Assembly (NCBI GenBank): GCA_934658705.1 | Contig: CAKUHP010000016.1 | Location: forward strand, 1-36,155 | Length of the DNA: 36,155 bases | Direction of reading: 5' to 3' | Source of the DNA: an uncultured Collinsella sp. | GTDB taxonomy: Bacteria; Actinomycetota; Coriobacteriia; Coriobacteriales; Coriobacteriaceae | Shown here: positions 14,781 through 24,400 of the stretch, piece after piece | How positions within the stretch are numbered: position 1 is the first letter of the stretch | How the letters are laid out: each line of letters begins with the position of its first letter | The notes under the pieces: generated by a model | Database searches by the model: none | Seen by the model: the letters and a program-made list of their open reading frames with translations, nothing else | What the model was told of the DNA's origin: nothing | Position numbers and translations under genes: made by a program

Positions 14781-15332
14781 CTAGAACTTGACGGTCGGGG
14801 CCTGGCGGGCGGCCTCGGCGGCCTCGAAGCCCTGGCGCTCCTTAAACTGGAAGATGCCGGCAAAGATGACGGCCGGGAACGTCTGGATGGCGTTGTTGTA
14901 GCTGAGCACGCAGTCGTTGTAGCTCTGGCGTGCGTAGCTAATCTTGTTCTCGGTATCCTCGAGCGATGCCTGGAGCTGGGTAAAGTTGGAATTCGCCTTG
15001 AGGTCGGGATAGGACTCGGCAACGGCGAAGAGCTGGCGCAGCGCACCGGTCAGTACGTTGTCGGCTTCCATCTTGGCCTCGGGCGTGGTGGCCTTGACGG
15101 CGGTGTTGCGCGCGCTGATTACGGCGGAGAGCGTCTCCTGCTCGTGCTTGGCGTAGCCCTTGACGGTCTCGACCAGGTTGGGGATCAGGTCGTTGCGGCG
15201 CTGCAGCTGCGTATCGATGTTCTGCCACGCGTTGTCGATGCGGTTGCGCTTGGTGACCATGTTGTTGTAGATGCCGGCGATGGCGCAGACAATCGCAATG
15301 ACAACAACGATGCCGATGATGGCGGTAATCAT
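14781..15332 (-). CDS. lemA: LemA family protein
   Basis: A 183-residue protein of the LemA family. It has one N-terminal membrane helix (ITAIIGIVVVIAIVCAIAGIY) followed by long helices. The family core is plain: YNNMVTKRNRIDNAWQNID, then QLQRRNDLIPNLVETVKGYA and a C-terminal SYNDCVLSYNNAIQTFPAVIFAGIF. The start is ATG at 15332 with GGAGAC just upstream. LemA proteins are widespread in the bacterial envelope but their molecular role is poorly defined. The product should be an inner-membrane protein with its helical domain outside. Many LemA genes sit next to a HtpX protease or a TPM-domain gene. Here none is present in the window, and the gene stands alone with its own terminator. Confidence 0.95.
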   Translation of the reverse strand: MITAIIGIVVVIAIVCAIAGIYNNMVTKRNRIDNAWQNIDTQLQRRNDLIPNLVETVKGYAKHEQETLSAVISARNTAVKATTPEAKMEADNVLTGALRQLFAVAESYPDLKANSNFTQLQASLEDTENKISYARQSYNDCVLSYNNAIQTFPAVIFAGIFQFKERQGFEAAEAARQAPTVKF

Positions 15333-15544
15333 GATGTCTCCGTTTCGAATGGCCGCGGCGGCATCCGCCAGCTGCCGTTGGTATAACGCTACTAGTATAC
15401 CCGCAACCGTTGACGGTGCCGAACTTTCCGGTGAGCGTTATGTTTCCACCAAGGGAGGACGACCGTGCGGAGAATGGGCGGTACAGGTGTAAGATATGCG
15501 ACAGATTGATGGGTGCTGTCTTTTCCTTGAGGAGGGCGATGCGG

Positions 15545-16129
15545 ATGGACCTTCGCATTAAGAAAACCTATCGGGCCCTGTTCACAGCTTTTACCGAGCT
15601 TTTGGAAGAACATCGTTTTGAGGACCTGACGGTTGCCATGCTGTGCGACCGCGCCATGATTCGGCGCACGACGTTCTACAAGCACTTTCGCGATAAGAAC
15701 GATTACTTCGCCTTCTATATCGATGAGCTCATGTCGGGCCTGCCGCAAAAGCGGGCTGCCGAGGGCGGCACGGTGTCGGCCGACGACGTGCGCGTGCTTC
15801 GCCACGAGGTGTTCACCGACGCCATGGACATGATTCTGGCGCACGAGCAGCTCATGGACAACATTTTGGCGAGCAGCATGTCGGGTATGTTGACCAGCAT
15901 GATTTGCGACCGCATCGCGCGGTCCATTCGCGAGCGTGTGATGAGCGCGCTTGACGAGGATGCGCTTGCGCCCGTGTCGCTCGAGACGACGTCCGAGTTT
16001 GTCGCCGGCGGCATCATTCGTCTATTTACCATGTGGTGGGAATCGGGCCATGACCTTGAACGTCAACCCGAGATAGCCGACGTGGTCGATGCCCTGTTCG
16101 AGCGGACCATGACGCCGGTAAAGCACTAA
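15545..16129 (+). CDS. TetR/AcrR-family transcriptional regulator
   Basis: A protein of about 194 residues with an N-terminal TetR helix-turn-helix: IKKTYRALFTAFTELLEEHRFEDLTVAMLCDRAMIRRTTFYKHFRDKNDYF. The LTVAxLCxxAxIxRxTFYxHFxDK pattern is typical of the subgroup near TetR_C_33 or DhaS-type regulators in Gram-positives. The C-terminal part is an all-helical ligand/dimer domain (FTDAMDMILAHEQLMDNIL, FVAGGIIRLFTMWWESGHD). The ribosome site GGAGGG (15531-15536) serves ATG at 15545 (spacing 8) better than ATG at 15539. No target operon is obvious: lemA is divergent and a tRNA gene follows on the other strand. The ligand is unknown. Confidence 0.9.
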   Translation: MDLRIKKTYRALFTAFTELLEEHRFEDLTVAMLCDRAMIRRTTFYKHFRDKNDYFAFYIDELMSGLPQKRAAEGGTVSADDVRVLRHEVFTDAMDMILAHEQLMDNILASSMSGMLTSMICDRIARSIRERVMSALDEDALAPVSLETTSEFVAGGIIRLFTMWWESGHDLERQPEIADVVDALFERTMTPVKH

Positions 16130-16132
16130 AAG

Positions 16133-16222
16133 TGGCGGAGAGAGGGGGATTCGAACCCCCGGAACGCTCTCGCGCTCAACGGTTTTCAAGACCGCCGCAT
16201 TCAACCGCTCTGCCATCTCTCC
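16133..16222 (-). tRNA. tRNA-Ser (anticodon UGA)
   Basis: On the minus strand the 90 bases start GGAGAGATGGCAGAGCGG and end with TCTCTCC, discriminator G and an encoded CCA (16135-16133). The acceptor stem GGAGAGA/TCTCTCC is perfect. The anticodon loop CTTGAAA, closed by GCGGT/ACCGT, gives TGA (16188-16186), which reads UCA and UCG/UCU-type serine codons by wobble rules. A long variable arm (GAGCGCGAGAGCGTTC) is diagnostic of a class II tRNA-Ser. The T arm is GGGGGTTCGAATCCCCC. Confidence 0.97.
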
Positions 16223-16273
16223 GTGAGTCGTAATGATAGCATCGTTTTGAATTTACAACAGGGAAGGCGAACG

Positions 16274-18055
16274 ATGACGAGCACCGGAATCGACGAGAAG
16301 TTCATGCGCGAGGCGTTAGCGGAGGCGCGAGCCGCCGCGGCGGTGGGCGAGGTACCGATCGGTGCCGTAGTGGTGCGCGCGGGCGAGGTCGTCGCGCGTG
16401 CGCACAATCGACGCGAGCTCGACCAGGACCCTTCGGCCCATGCCGAGTTTGCGGCTGTGTGTGCCGCTGCCCAGGCGCTCGGCCGTTGGCGCCTTTCCGA
16501 TTGCACCGTCTATGTGACGCTGGAGCCCTGCTGTATGTGCGCGGGGCTTATGGTCAACGCGCGCGTGGGGCGCTGTGTGTATGGCGCGGCCGATGCCAAG
16601 GCGGGCGCGCTGGGCTCGCTGTATGACCTCAATGCCGATTCGCGCCTGAATCATCGGTTTAACGTGACCGCCGGTGTATTGGCGGATGAGTGTCGCGAGC
16701 TGCTGAGTGGCTATTTTGGCGGTCTGCGTGGAGCGGACGGGGCTGCTTGCGGCTGTGAGTCCAATCTTGACGCGCATGCCGCTCACGCCGCGGCACTTGC
16801 GGATGCCGGAGATATTGCCGTTGAGACGGTCGACTTTGGCGCCGCGCAGCGCCGGCCTCGTCGCGTGCTGTTGGCGATTGACTCCTTTAAGGGCAGCGTT
16901 TCAAGCACGCAGGCAGAAGAGGCAGTTGCCAAGGGCGTGTGCCGCACGTGGCCCGATGCCGAGGTGTGCGCATTGCCGCTGGCAGATGGTGGCGAGGGAA
17001 CGCTCGACGCTGTCGCTGCGTGCGGCGGCGAGGTCGTGACCTGTGAGGTGGCAGGCCCCTTGAACGAGCGCGTGTCTGCCCGGATGCTGGTGGATGCTGG
17101 GCGCGAGTCCGCGGTTATTGAGATGGCCGAGGCGGCAGGGATTGGTTATTCACCCTGTACGGAGTCGGCGGCGCTGGTGGCCTCGACCTATGGCGTGGGC
17201 GAGCTTATGATCCGTGCGGTTCGTGCGGGCGCAAAGACTATCTATATTGGTTTGGGTGGTAGCGCCACCAACGATGGTGGCGCCGGCATGCTTCAGGCGC
17301 TCGGTGCGCGTCTGCTTGATGAGCACGGTCGCGATGTTGCGCCGGGGCTCGCGGGTCTTGAGCGTGTGGCCGGTGTTGACCTGACGCCCGCGATGCAGGC
17401 GCTGGATGGCGCTCGTATCGTTGTGCTTTCCGATGTCGAGAATCCGCTTGTGGGACGTCGTGGCGCACTGGCGGTGTTCGGCGGACAGAAGGGTCTGCCG
17501 ACGGGGGATGCCGAGGTACTGCGTAGATACGACAGCTGGATGATCGGCTACGGTCGCCTGCTCGATGCGGCGATTGCCGAGGCGCGGGCACAAGGGTTGC
17601 TGCGCGTGCCCGAGGGTGCGCGAACGTTTGGCTCGGTGCTCGGTGTGCCCGGCGCGGGCGCTGCCGGTGGGCTGGGGGCTGCCTTGCTGACGCTCGGTGC
17701 GGAGCTGTGCTCGGGCGTGGAGACGGTACTCGATCTTGTGGGGTTTGACGAGCGCGTGCGCGATGTCGACCTGGTCATAACGGGCGAGGGCAATATGGAT
17801 GAGCAGTCCGCCGCCGGTAAGGCGCCGGTGGGCGTGGCGCGTCGAGCCAAGCGATACGGCAAGCCCGTGGCTGCCGTCGTGGGCGGTCGTACTGACAACC
17901 TGAACGCGGTATACGAGCAAGGTATCGACTTGGTACTGCCGATTTGCCGCAAGCCCATGTCCCTCGACCAGGCGCTCAATCCTCAGGAAGCCACAACCAA
18001 CCTCACCTGCGCCGGCGAGTCAGCCGCCCAAGCCTACGACCTCGCCCGCCTCTAA
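16274..18055 (+). CDS. TadA-type tRNA adenosine deaminase fused to glycerate kinase
   Basis: One uninterrupted frame of 593 residues joins two enzymes. Residues 1-155 are a TadA-like deaminase. HAEF (His56, proton-shuttling Glu58) and PCCMC (Cys86, Cys89) bind the zinc. TadA converts A34 to inosine in tRNA-Arg(ACG). A variable linker (about 160-195) leads to a type-1 glycerate kinase (GlxK/GarK family) from RRVLLAIDSFKGS near 196 to the end. That part has LPLADGGEGT, GLGGSATNDGGAGMLQALG, VLSDVENPL and VITGEGNMDEQSAAGK, full length at about 398 residues. The kinase phosphorylates glycerate in the cytoplasm. The start is ATG at 16274 after GGGAAGG. I see no stop, ribosome site or start between the parts. 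I do not know this fusion as common. Confidence 0.9.
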   Translation: MTSTGIDEKFMREALAEARAAAAVGEVPIGAVVVRAGEVVARAHNRRELDQDPSAHAEFAAVCAAAQALGRWRLSDCTVYVTLEPCCMCAGLMVNARVGRCVYGAADAKAGALGSLYDLNADSRLNHRFNVTAGVLADECRELLSGYFGGLRGADGAACGCESNLDAHAAHAAALADAGDIAVETVDFGAAQRRPRRVLLAIDSFKGSVSSTQAEEAVAKGVCRTWPDAEVCALPLADGGEGTLDAVAACGGEVVTCEVAGPLNERVSARMLVDAGRESAVIEMAEAAGIGYSPCTESAALVASTYGVGELMIRAVRAGAKTIYIGLGGSATNDGGAGMLQALGARLLDEHGRDVAPGLAGLERVAGVDLTPAMQALDGARIVVLSDVENPLVGRRGALAVFGGQKGLPTGDAEVLRRYDSWMIGYGRLLDAAIAEARAQGLLRVPEGARTFGSVLGVPGAGAAGGLGAALLTLGAELCSGVETVLDLVGFDERVRDVDLVITGEGNMDEQSAAGKAPVGVARRAKRYGKPVAAVVGGRTDNLNAVYEQGIDLVLPICRKPMSLDQALNPQEATTNLTCAGESAAQAYDLARL

Positions 18056-18070
18056 AATCCATCCCCCAAT

Positions 18071-18139
18071 AAGTTGCGGTGAAATAGTTCCTGTTTGACG
18101 GCTCAGGCAGCAAAAACAGGAACTATTCCACCGCAACTT
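18071..18139. repeat. 26-bp inverted repeat, terminator-like element
   Basis: 18071-18096 (AAGTTGCGGTGAAATAGTTC...) pairs with 18114-18139 at 25 of 26 positions around a 17-nt loop. The single mismatch is A against C on the plus strand, which is a G·T pair on the minus strand. It begins 15 bases after the fusion gene's stop. There is no T tract after it. It may act as a transcript end or be a dispersed palindromic element. Confidence 0.7.
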
Positions 18140-18206
18140 CGAGAATCGCTATCCGAGGCTGGTCGCCTTGGGTCTTGGGTCGGGAGCCCGGTTTGGCCGG
18201 GTATTC

Positions 18207-18231
18207 AAAATAGCCCCGTCCCAAATTAGCT
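18207..18231 (+). repeat. 25-bp dispersed intergenic repeat, copy 2
   Basis: Perfect reverse-complement match to 477-501. TAGCTA-type hexamers flank both copies. It lies about 125 bases upstream of the likely promoter of the surface-protein gene. Confidence 0.7.
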
Positions 18232-18353
18232 ACTTTGCTACTGGGGTATGTCGATGGCGCGAGTGGTTCGATTTTGAGCCTGAGTGGCAACCCGAGGCGA
18301 AATTTCGGGTCACCCAAATTGCTACAATTTTAAGCATATAGCGATGTCCCGCC

Positions 18354-18385
18354 TTGCGTTTCTGCGCGGGGGGGGGGCGTATATT
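18354..18385 (+). promoter_or_regulatory. Promoter with a ten-G tract in its spacer
   Basis: TTGCGT (18354-18359) and TATATT (18380-18385) are a plausible -35 and -10, separated by 20 bases that include GGGGGGGGGG (18368-18377). The ideal spacing is about 17, so loss of three G would give a strong promoter. Length change by slipped-strand mispairing in such tracts switches fimbrial genes in Bordetella and outer-membrane genes in Neisseria. Transcription would start near 18391, giving a leader of about 65 bases before the ATG at 18459. Confidence 0.5.
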
Positions 18386-18392
18386 TGCATCG

Positions 18393-18440
18393 ATGAGGAC
18401 GACGACACACATATAGCGAGCCACTGCTTGCCGTCCTCAT
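18393..18440 (+). promoter_or_regulatory. 5'-leader hairpin of the surface-protein mRNA
   Basis: ATGAGGACG (18393-18401) pairs perfectly with CGTCCTCAT (18432-18440) around a 30-nt loop, ending 6 bases before the ribosome site GGGGAGGG (18446-18453). It would sit at the very 5' end of the transcript and may protect it or tune translation. Confidence 0.45.
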
Positions 18441-18458
18441 GGATTGGGGAGGGCCTTC

Positions 18459-21400
18459 ATGAATCGCGTATGTGCGAGAGCTCAAGAAAAGCTGGAGCTT
18501 TTTGGCGAAAAAACCAATACAGTCAAGCGCGCTCTAAGGGTTTTGACCGTTCCGCTGGCGGCGTGCGCTCTCTTGTTTGGTGCGACGAGTGCGTCGGCTG
18601 CCGTGAGTGACCACACCGTGCAAACGGTGAATCCTACCGGCACCACGGTCAACCTGTTCGACTACTGGGTTGTCGATGGCGATAACGATAGCTCGAAGAA
18701 CATAAACAACGACAACAAGAATAACAACACCGGTATCAATAAAGACCATCAGCTCAAGTTCAATGGTGGTGCCGGCACGGGCATTAACAAGTGGACGGGC
18801 AAAATCGGTACTGCTGGCTACGGTCGCCTTCAGTTTGTTAAGGACCAGCTTGTAAAGGGCTATCCGGAGATCAAGGCTGGCACCTACACCTCCCAAGGCC
18901 AGGGCGCTAACTACACCGACGAGTCGCTGGCCTATCTCTTTAACAATGACAGCCAGGCAAATGGCAAACAGGACGGCAAGGCCGTCTACAACAACGTGCA
19001 GGGCCTCTTCCAGCTCAAGGATGGCTATTACGTTTACGACTCGTATGGCTCTCGCGGCAACTATGCCGTATATAACTCCACGACTAACTCCTTTGACGTC
19101 TACGATAAGGCTGGCGTATATAAGGACAGCGTGTCAGATGCGAATCGGGGTCAGTTCTTCCCCTTTGACTCGGCTGACAAGGTTTTTGAAGAGAAGAACA
19201 GTCAGCTCTCTCCTATAGGAATAACGGACGGAACAAACGATAAGCTCAACCATCACTTTGGCATGTCCATGACCACGGAGTTTGTCCAGCCTAACGGTGG
19301 TAAGACCACCAAAAACGAGGATATGATCTTTAAGTTTTCGGGCGATGATGACGTCTGGGTCTACATCGACGACGTACTCGTGGGCGATCTGGGTGGCATT
19401 CACGAGAAGGCAACGCTTGATATCAACTTTGCTACCGGCGAAGTGAAAGTCGGTCATATTGACGGTGCGGATGGAGACGAGCAGGAAATCGAAAAAACCA
19501 CCATCAAGGCAAAGTTCGACGCCGCCGGTGCAGATACCACCAACTTCTCCGGCAGCACCTTCCGTGACAGCACCAAGCACACGCTGAGCTTCTTTTATCT
19601 GGAGCGCGGCGCGGGCGCATCGAACATGTCACTCAAGTTTAACCTCACCACCCTGCCGTCGTCCGAGGTCGAGAAGGTCAACCAGAACGGCGAGGCTGTC
19701 CAGGGCGCAACCTTCGCTTTGTATCAGTCGGATGCCGACTGGAATGAGCAGGGTGAGGCCATCGCTCAGGGCACGACGGGCGCCAATGGCCAGCTGGTGC
19801 TTCGGATGAAGTCGGACGGTTCCGTGCTCTCGTTTGATAACCAGCATGCCGATGGGCACGACTACTTTGTACTCAAAGAGGAAGGCCTGCCCGAGGGATA
19901 TCGCTCGAGTCTGACCTCGTCGACCACCGCAACGCCAGGCGAGTTGCATCTGCAGTACAAGCAGGCCGCGGCGAGTGGCACGGGCGGCGTGGTTGTTGCC
20001 CCGGAAACAACGGTCACCACAGCCGACGGCAAACAATGGACGGGTAGTCGTATGTGGCTCAACGGTGGCTATCTGGCCGCCAAGGAGACCATCTCCCTGT
20101 CCAAAGAGACGGTAGACAAAAAGGGCCACGCCATTAGCTCGGGTACGACCTTTGCCGTCGTGCTCAAGCTCACCGGTGCGGGCGAGGACCACACAAGCGA
20201 AGACGCATGGACGGCGGTCACGGGCAATCCGCTCGATGGCTACAAACTGTGCTCCAAACACGGCATTGCCGGTGCCGTCGAGGCTGCCCAATCGGCCGAC
20301 ACGAGTGTCTTTGCCGTCAACACCAAGGGCGATTACGAGGTGACGGTCAGGTCGCTGCCCGGCGATATCGAGAAGTACGCCGCCATGTTACAGGATAAGT
20401 CTCAGTCCGAATATACCGTGGCGGCGTATCACACCACGGCGTCGTCTCTGGCAGAGGCAACCACGGAGAACACCTCTATGGTTGAATACCAGTCGATAAA
20501 CAGGCAGTTCTCAACCGTGATCCACCTTACGAACGTTCAGAACCGTCTGTTTGTGCAGAAGGTCGATGACCTGGGCGAGCCCGTGAACGGCGCAACGTTT
20601 GAACTGTACAAAGCCAACGACGTTACCGGCAATAGTCCCAGCACGTATGCCATCAAGCCCAATGCCACGCCGTATGACACCGTGCAGGCAAAAGGCATGA
20701 CCTATCCGTATGAGATTAAGGGTGCTGCATGCTTCCCGCTCGATTCGAATAATCACGCACCTCTTACCAAAGGTACGTACTATCTGCGCGAATCGTTGAG
20801 CCCGGATGGCTACGAGATAAATTCCACCATTACCAAGGTGATCGTGGACGATTCGGGCGTGTACGTGGATGCCGGTGAGAAGAACGACGGCGTGCGCAGC
20901 ATGAGTGGCCCGGGTTCGCTGATTGCCTCGTTGGCGCAGTTTGGCTCTCCCGACTCGATCGACAACACGCTTACACACATCAAGGGCAAGCTGCAGAGCG
21001 TGACTGGTGCAGATGTCAAGGGTAACCTGACGTGGGGCCAGACGAGCACCGCCGAGGGCGTGACGCCTTCGCTCAAAAATGACTTGATGCACATGCGCTA
21101 TGACAAGGCGACTCAGGGCACCAAGACCGTTCTGCGTTATGTCGAGGACAAGGGCGTCCGCGACGGCCAGCTGGCGACGATCTTTGCCGATACGGGCATC
21201 AACCGTATGGCCCTCTACCAAGAGGACGACCCATCATATATCGATGATGCCTCCAAGACTCGTACCAACTTGGGCACGCTCCAGCTCAACCATCTCTTTA
21301 CCACGGCAACGGCCGTGCAGTATACCGACCGTCGCGTGGCGCGCCTGCAAGTGACCAAGACCGTGACGGCGGATGCTAGGCTTACCGCGCCTACCAAGGA

Positions 21401-24400
21401 TGCGAACAACAACGATCTGACGTTTACGTTTAAGTTCACCCTGCCGGAGTCCGAGAAGGGCTACGAGGCACACGTATTCGATGCGAATGGCAATGCCGTG
21501 GGCGATTCCTTTACGCTCATGAACGGCAGCACCCATTCCATCAAGGCCGGCGAGACCATTCGCGTATACGACCTTATGCAGGGCGACAAGTATAGCGTGA
21601 GCGAGCTCACCACCAAGGACGAGGAGTCCAACGGCAACGTGCTGGCGAGCATCGTTAACACCGTGACCGGCTCTGCCGATGAGTCGGTGCTTCCGGCTGG
21701 CTTTAGGCTCGTGAGCCGCAGGGCCGGCGGCGAGGAACAGTCGGGAACCGGCAACACTATCACGGGTACGATCGACGCGCTCTTGGGTGGAGAGATCCCC
21801 GCGAGCAACAGGCTCGAGTTCACCAATAACTACAGCGCCAGCTCTGTAACGCTTGAGGGCAAAGATTTCCTGGAAGTCAAGAAAGAGCTCATCGGTCGCG
21901 ATTGGACCGATGACGATACCTTTACCGTGAAGCTTACGCCCAAGCATGGCGCCCCCATGCCCAAGGACGGCGTGTCCACGATTACGCTGAACAGGCACGC
22001 TCAGGTCGGCAACTTCGGAACCATCGAGTATGCCAAGCCGGGCACCTACACCTATACCATCAATGAGGTTATCCCCGGTTCCGATGCCGGGGCAGACGGT
22101 ATAAGCTACTCTGCCGCCGTCTATACCGCGAAGGTCGTGGTGGAGGACAACCAGGCTGGCGCTCTGGTCGTTACGAGCGTAAAGGTGGAGCAGGTGCGTG
22201 ACGACGCGGACAAACCGGCTACCGCAGAGGTCGCCGGTAAGACCGCGACCTTCACCAACCGTTACGACGAGCATGAGAGGAGCATCATCATCCATGCTCA
22301 AAAGAACCTAGTCGACAACGCCGGGACGTTCCCGCTTGCCCAGGGCGCCTTTAGCTTTAAGCTCGAGCGTGTGGGCGGCTATACGGATGATAGCGCAGCG
22401 TTCGATCCCAAGACGGTCAACACGAGCGTCAAGGCTCCCATGCCTCAGGGCGCCGAAGGCGACACCGCGTCCGTGGGCAACAACGCCGACGGCACGGTGA
22501 CCTGGCCGGCGATCTCCTATACCGCCAGGGCGGATGCGGGACGCGCCTACGTGTACAAGTTTGCCGAGAATCCCGGCAGTGTCGCGGGCATGACCTACGA
22601 CGGATCGGTCTATTACGCCGTGGTGCGCAACGCCAAGCAGGGCGCCGGCATCCAGACTTCGATCGAGTACTACAAGGTCTTGGCAAACGGCTCGGTAGAG
22701 AAGCTGGGCACGGACGTTACGCCATCCTTTACCAATATGTATAACGTGGAGCCCACAAGCGTGACCCTGCAGGGCCAAAAGACCCTGAGCGGTCGCGACT
22801 GGAACCAGGGCGAGAGCTATACCTTTAACCTCGCTGCCGCTACGGATGATGCCAGCGCAACTGGTCTGGGTAAGACCACCGCAAAGGCAGTAACGGATGG
22901 AGCCGTTGCTATCGGCACTAACCAAGCTGTCGCCAATGCGCCCGAGTCGGGACGCGTGGCCTCGTTCGCCTTTGGCACCGAAGCCGCCCCGGCCGTGACG
23001 TTCAAACGCGCAGGTACCTTTAGCTTTAATATCACCGAGAATGCCGCGCAGGATGGCCAGGCGGGCATGTCCATGGACAAGCACACCGCACGTGCGATCG
23101 TCGTGGTGACCGATCTGGACAAGTCGGGCAACCACACGGGCGAGCTGCGCGTGTCGAGCGTGACCTATGCCAACACCGGTGCCTCCGATGCAGACAAGGC
23201 CGTAACCGACAAGGCCGCCTTTACCAACGCATACCATGCGACGGGCACCTTTGGCGGCGTGACGGTGAGCAAGACCCTTCAGGGTCGCGCCTCTACCGCG
23301 GGCCAGTTTACCTTTGCCGTGACGGGTCTTTGGTACAACGGCGTCCAGACGTCGGTCGATGGCGCCGAGGCCAACCTGTCCAACAAGGCGGCGAAGGCCG
23401 GCGTGTCCGGCGCCGTGGTGAGCGCAAGCGGGGAAGAGAAGCTCTTTGCCCGTACGCTCACCGAGCAGGACCTTGGCCATACGTTTGCCTACCGCATCCA
23501 CGAGAACCAGCCCGCGCCCGTTGGCTACACCTACGATACCAACTACACCGGCGACGCTATCGTGCTCGTTAAGGTTCTTGCGCACGACAACAATCCTGCC
23601 AAGCTCTATACCGTGACGACCGTGCTCAAGGGCGCAGGCGTGACGAAGCTGCTGGGCGATGCCAGCAACGCGAGCGCGTTGACAGACGACAAGATTGCCG
23701 AGCTCAAGCAGGATCCGAATACCTACGTGCAGCAGTACGATGCAAGCAAGGCCGGCGCCACGACGCCTACGCCTACTGTCTCGTTTGTTAATCGCTATGA
23801 GGCAAGCCTCGACTATGGCGTCGCCGGCGGTCTGCAGATCGAGAAGACGCTGACGTACCCCGAGGGCGCAACGGTGCTCGGCTCGCCCAAGAGCACGTTC
23901 CGCTATATCGTCAAGCCTGCCGATGAGGCCTCTGCCAACAAGGTCGGCATTTCCATGGACGGCAAGGTCTACGAGACCGCAAATGTTGAGGCCAATGTTC
24001 CCAAGACCGTGAGCTTGGTTCCCGCGCGCGGGCTGACCCTCACTCAGAATGATGCTGGCAAGACGTTCACCTATACGGTGGGCGAGATTGACGACAAGGC
24101 GACGGGCTTTACGTACGACAACACGGTCCATACGGTTAGGGTCGTCGTAGCGGATAACGGCGACGGCACGCTCAGGGTCACGACGTCGGTAAGCAAGCAG
24201 GTCGATGGCAAGGATGAGCTTGAGGGCCAGTGGATCTACCCGGCGGACGCGACGTCCACCGGTGTCGCGACGGTCAAGTTTAAGAACACCTATACGGTTA
24301 CCAAGGCGGCAACCTACACTCCGTCCGTGACGAAGGCCGTTGTCGGCGCCAATGCCCCGGACAAGTTCACCTTTACCATGACCGCAGCTGACGACGCCAC

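Larger units (their letters stand above)
18056..18458 (+). other. Long regulatory gap before the giant surface-protein gene
   Basis: No gene is seen in these 403 bases. They hold a long inverted repeat (18071-18139), a small CCCGG/CCGGG hairpin (18187-18201), the second copy of the 25-bp repeat (18207-18231), the palindrome CGAAATTTCG (18298-18307), the poly-G promoter (18354-18385) and a 5'-leader hairpin (18393-18440). The DNA from 18300 on is AT-richer than the flanks. Confidence 0.7.

Noticed and set aside
16700..16860. Frameshift or assembly join between TadA and glycerate kinase
   Set aside because: The frame is continuous with normal codon use through the linker, and there is no ribosome site or start for a separate kinase gene. 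It cannot be fully excluded without a second assembly.
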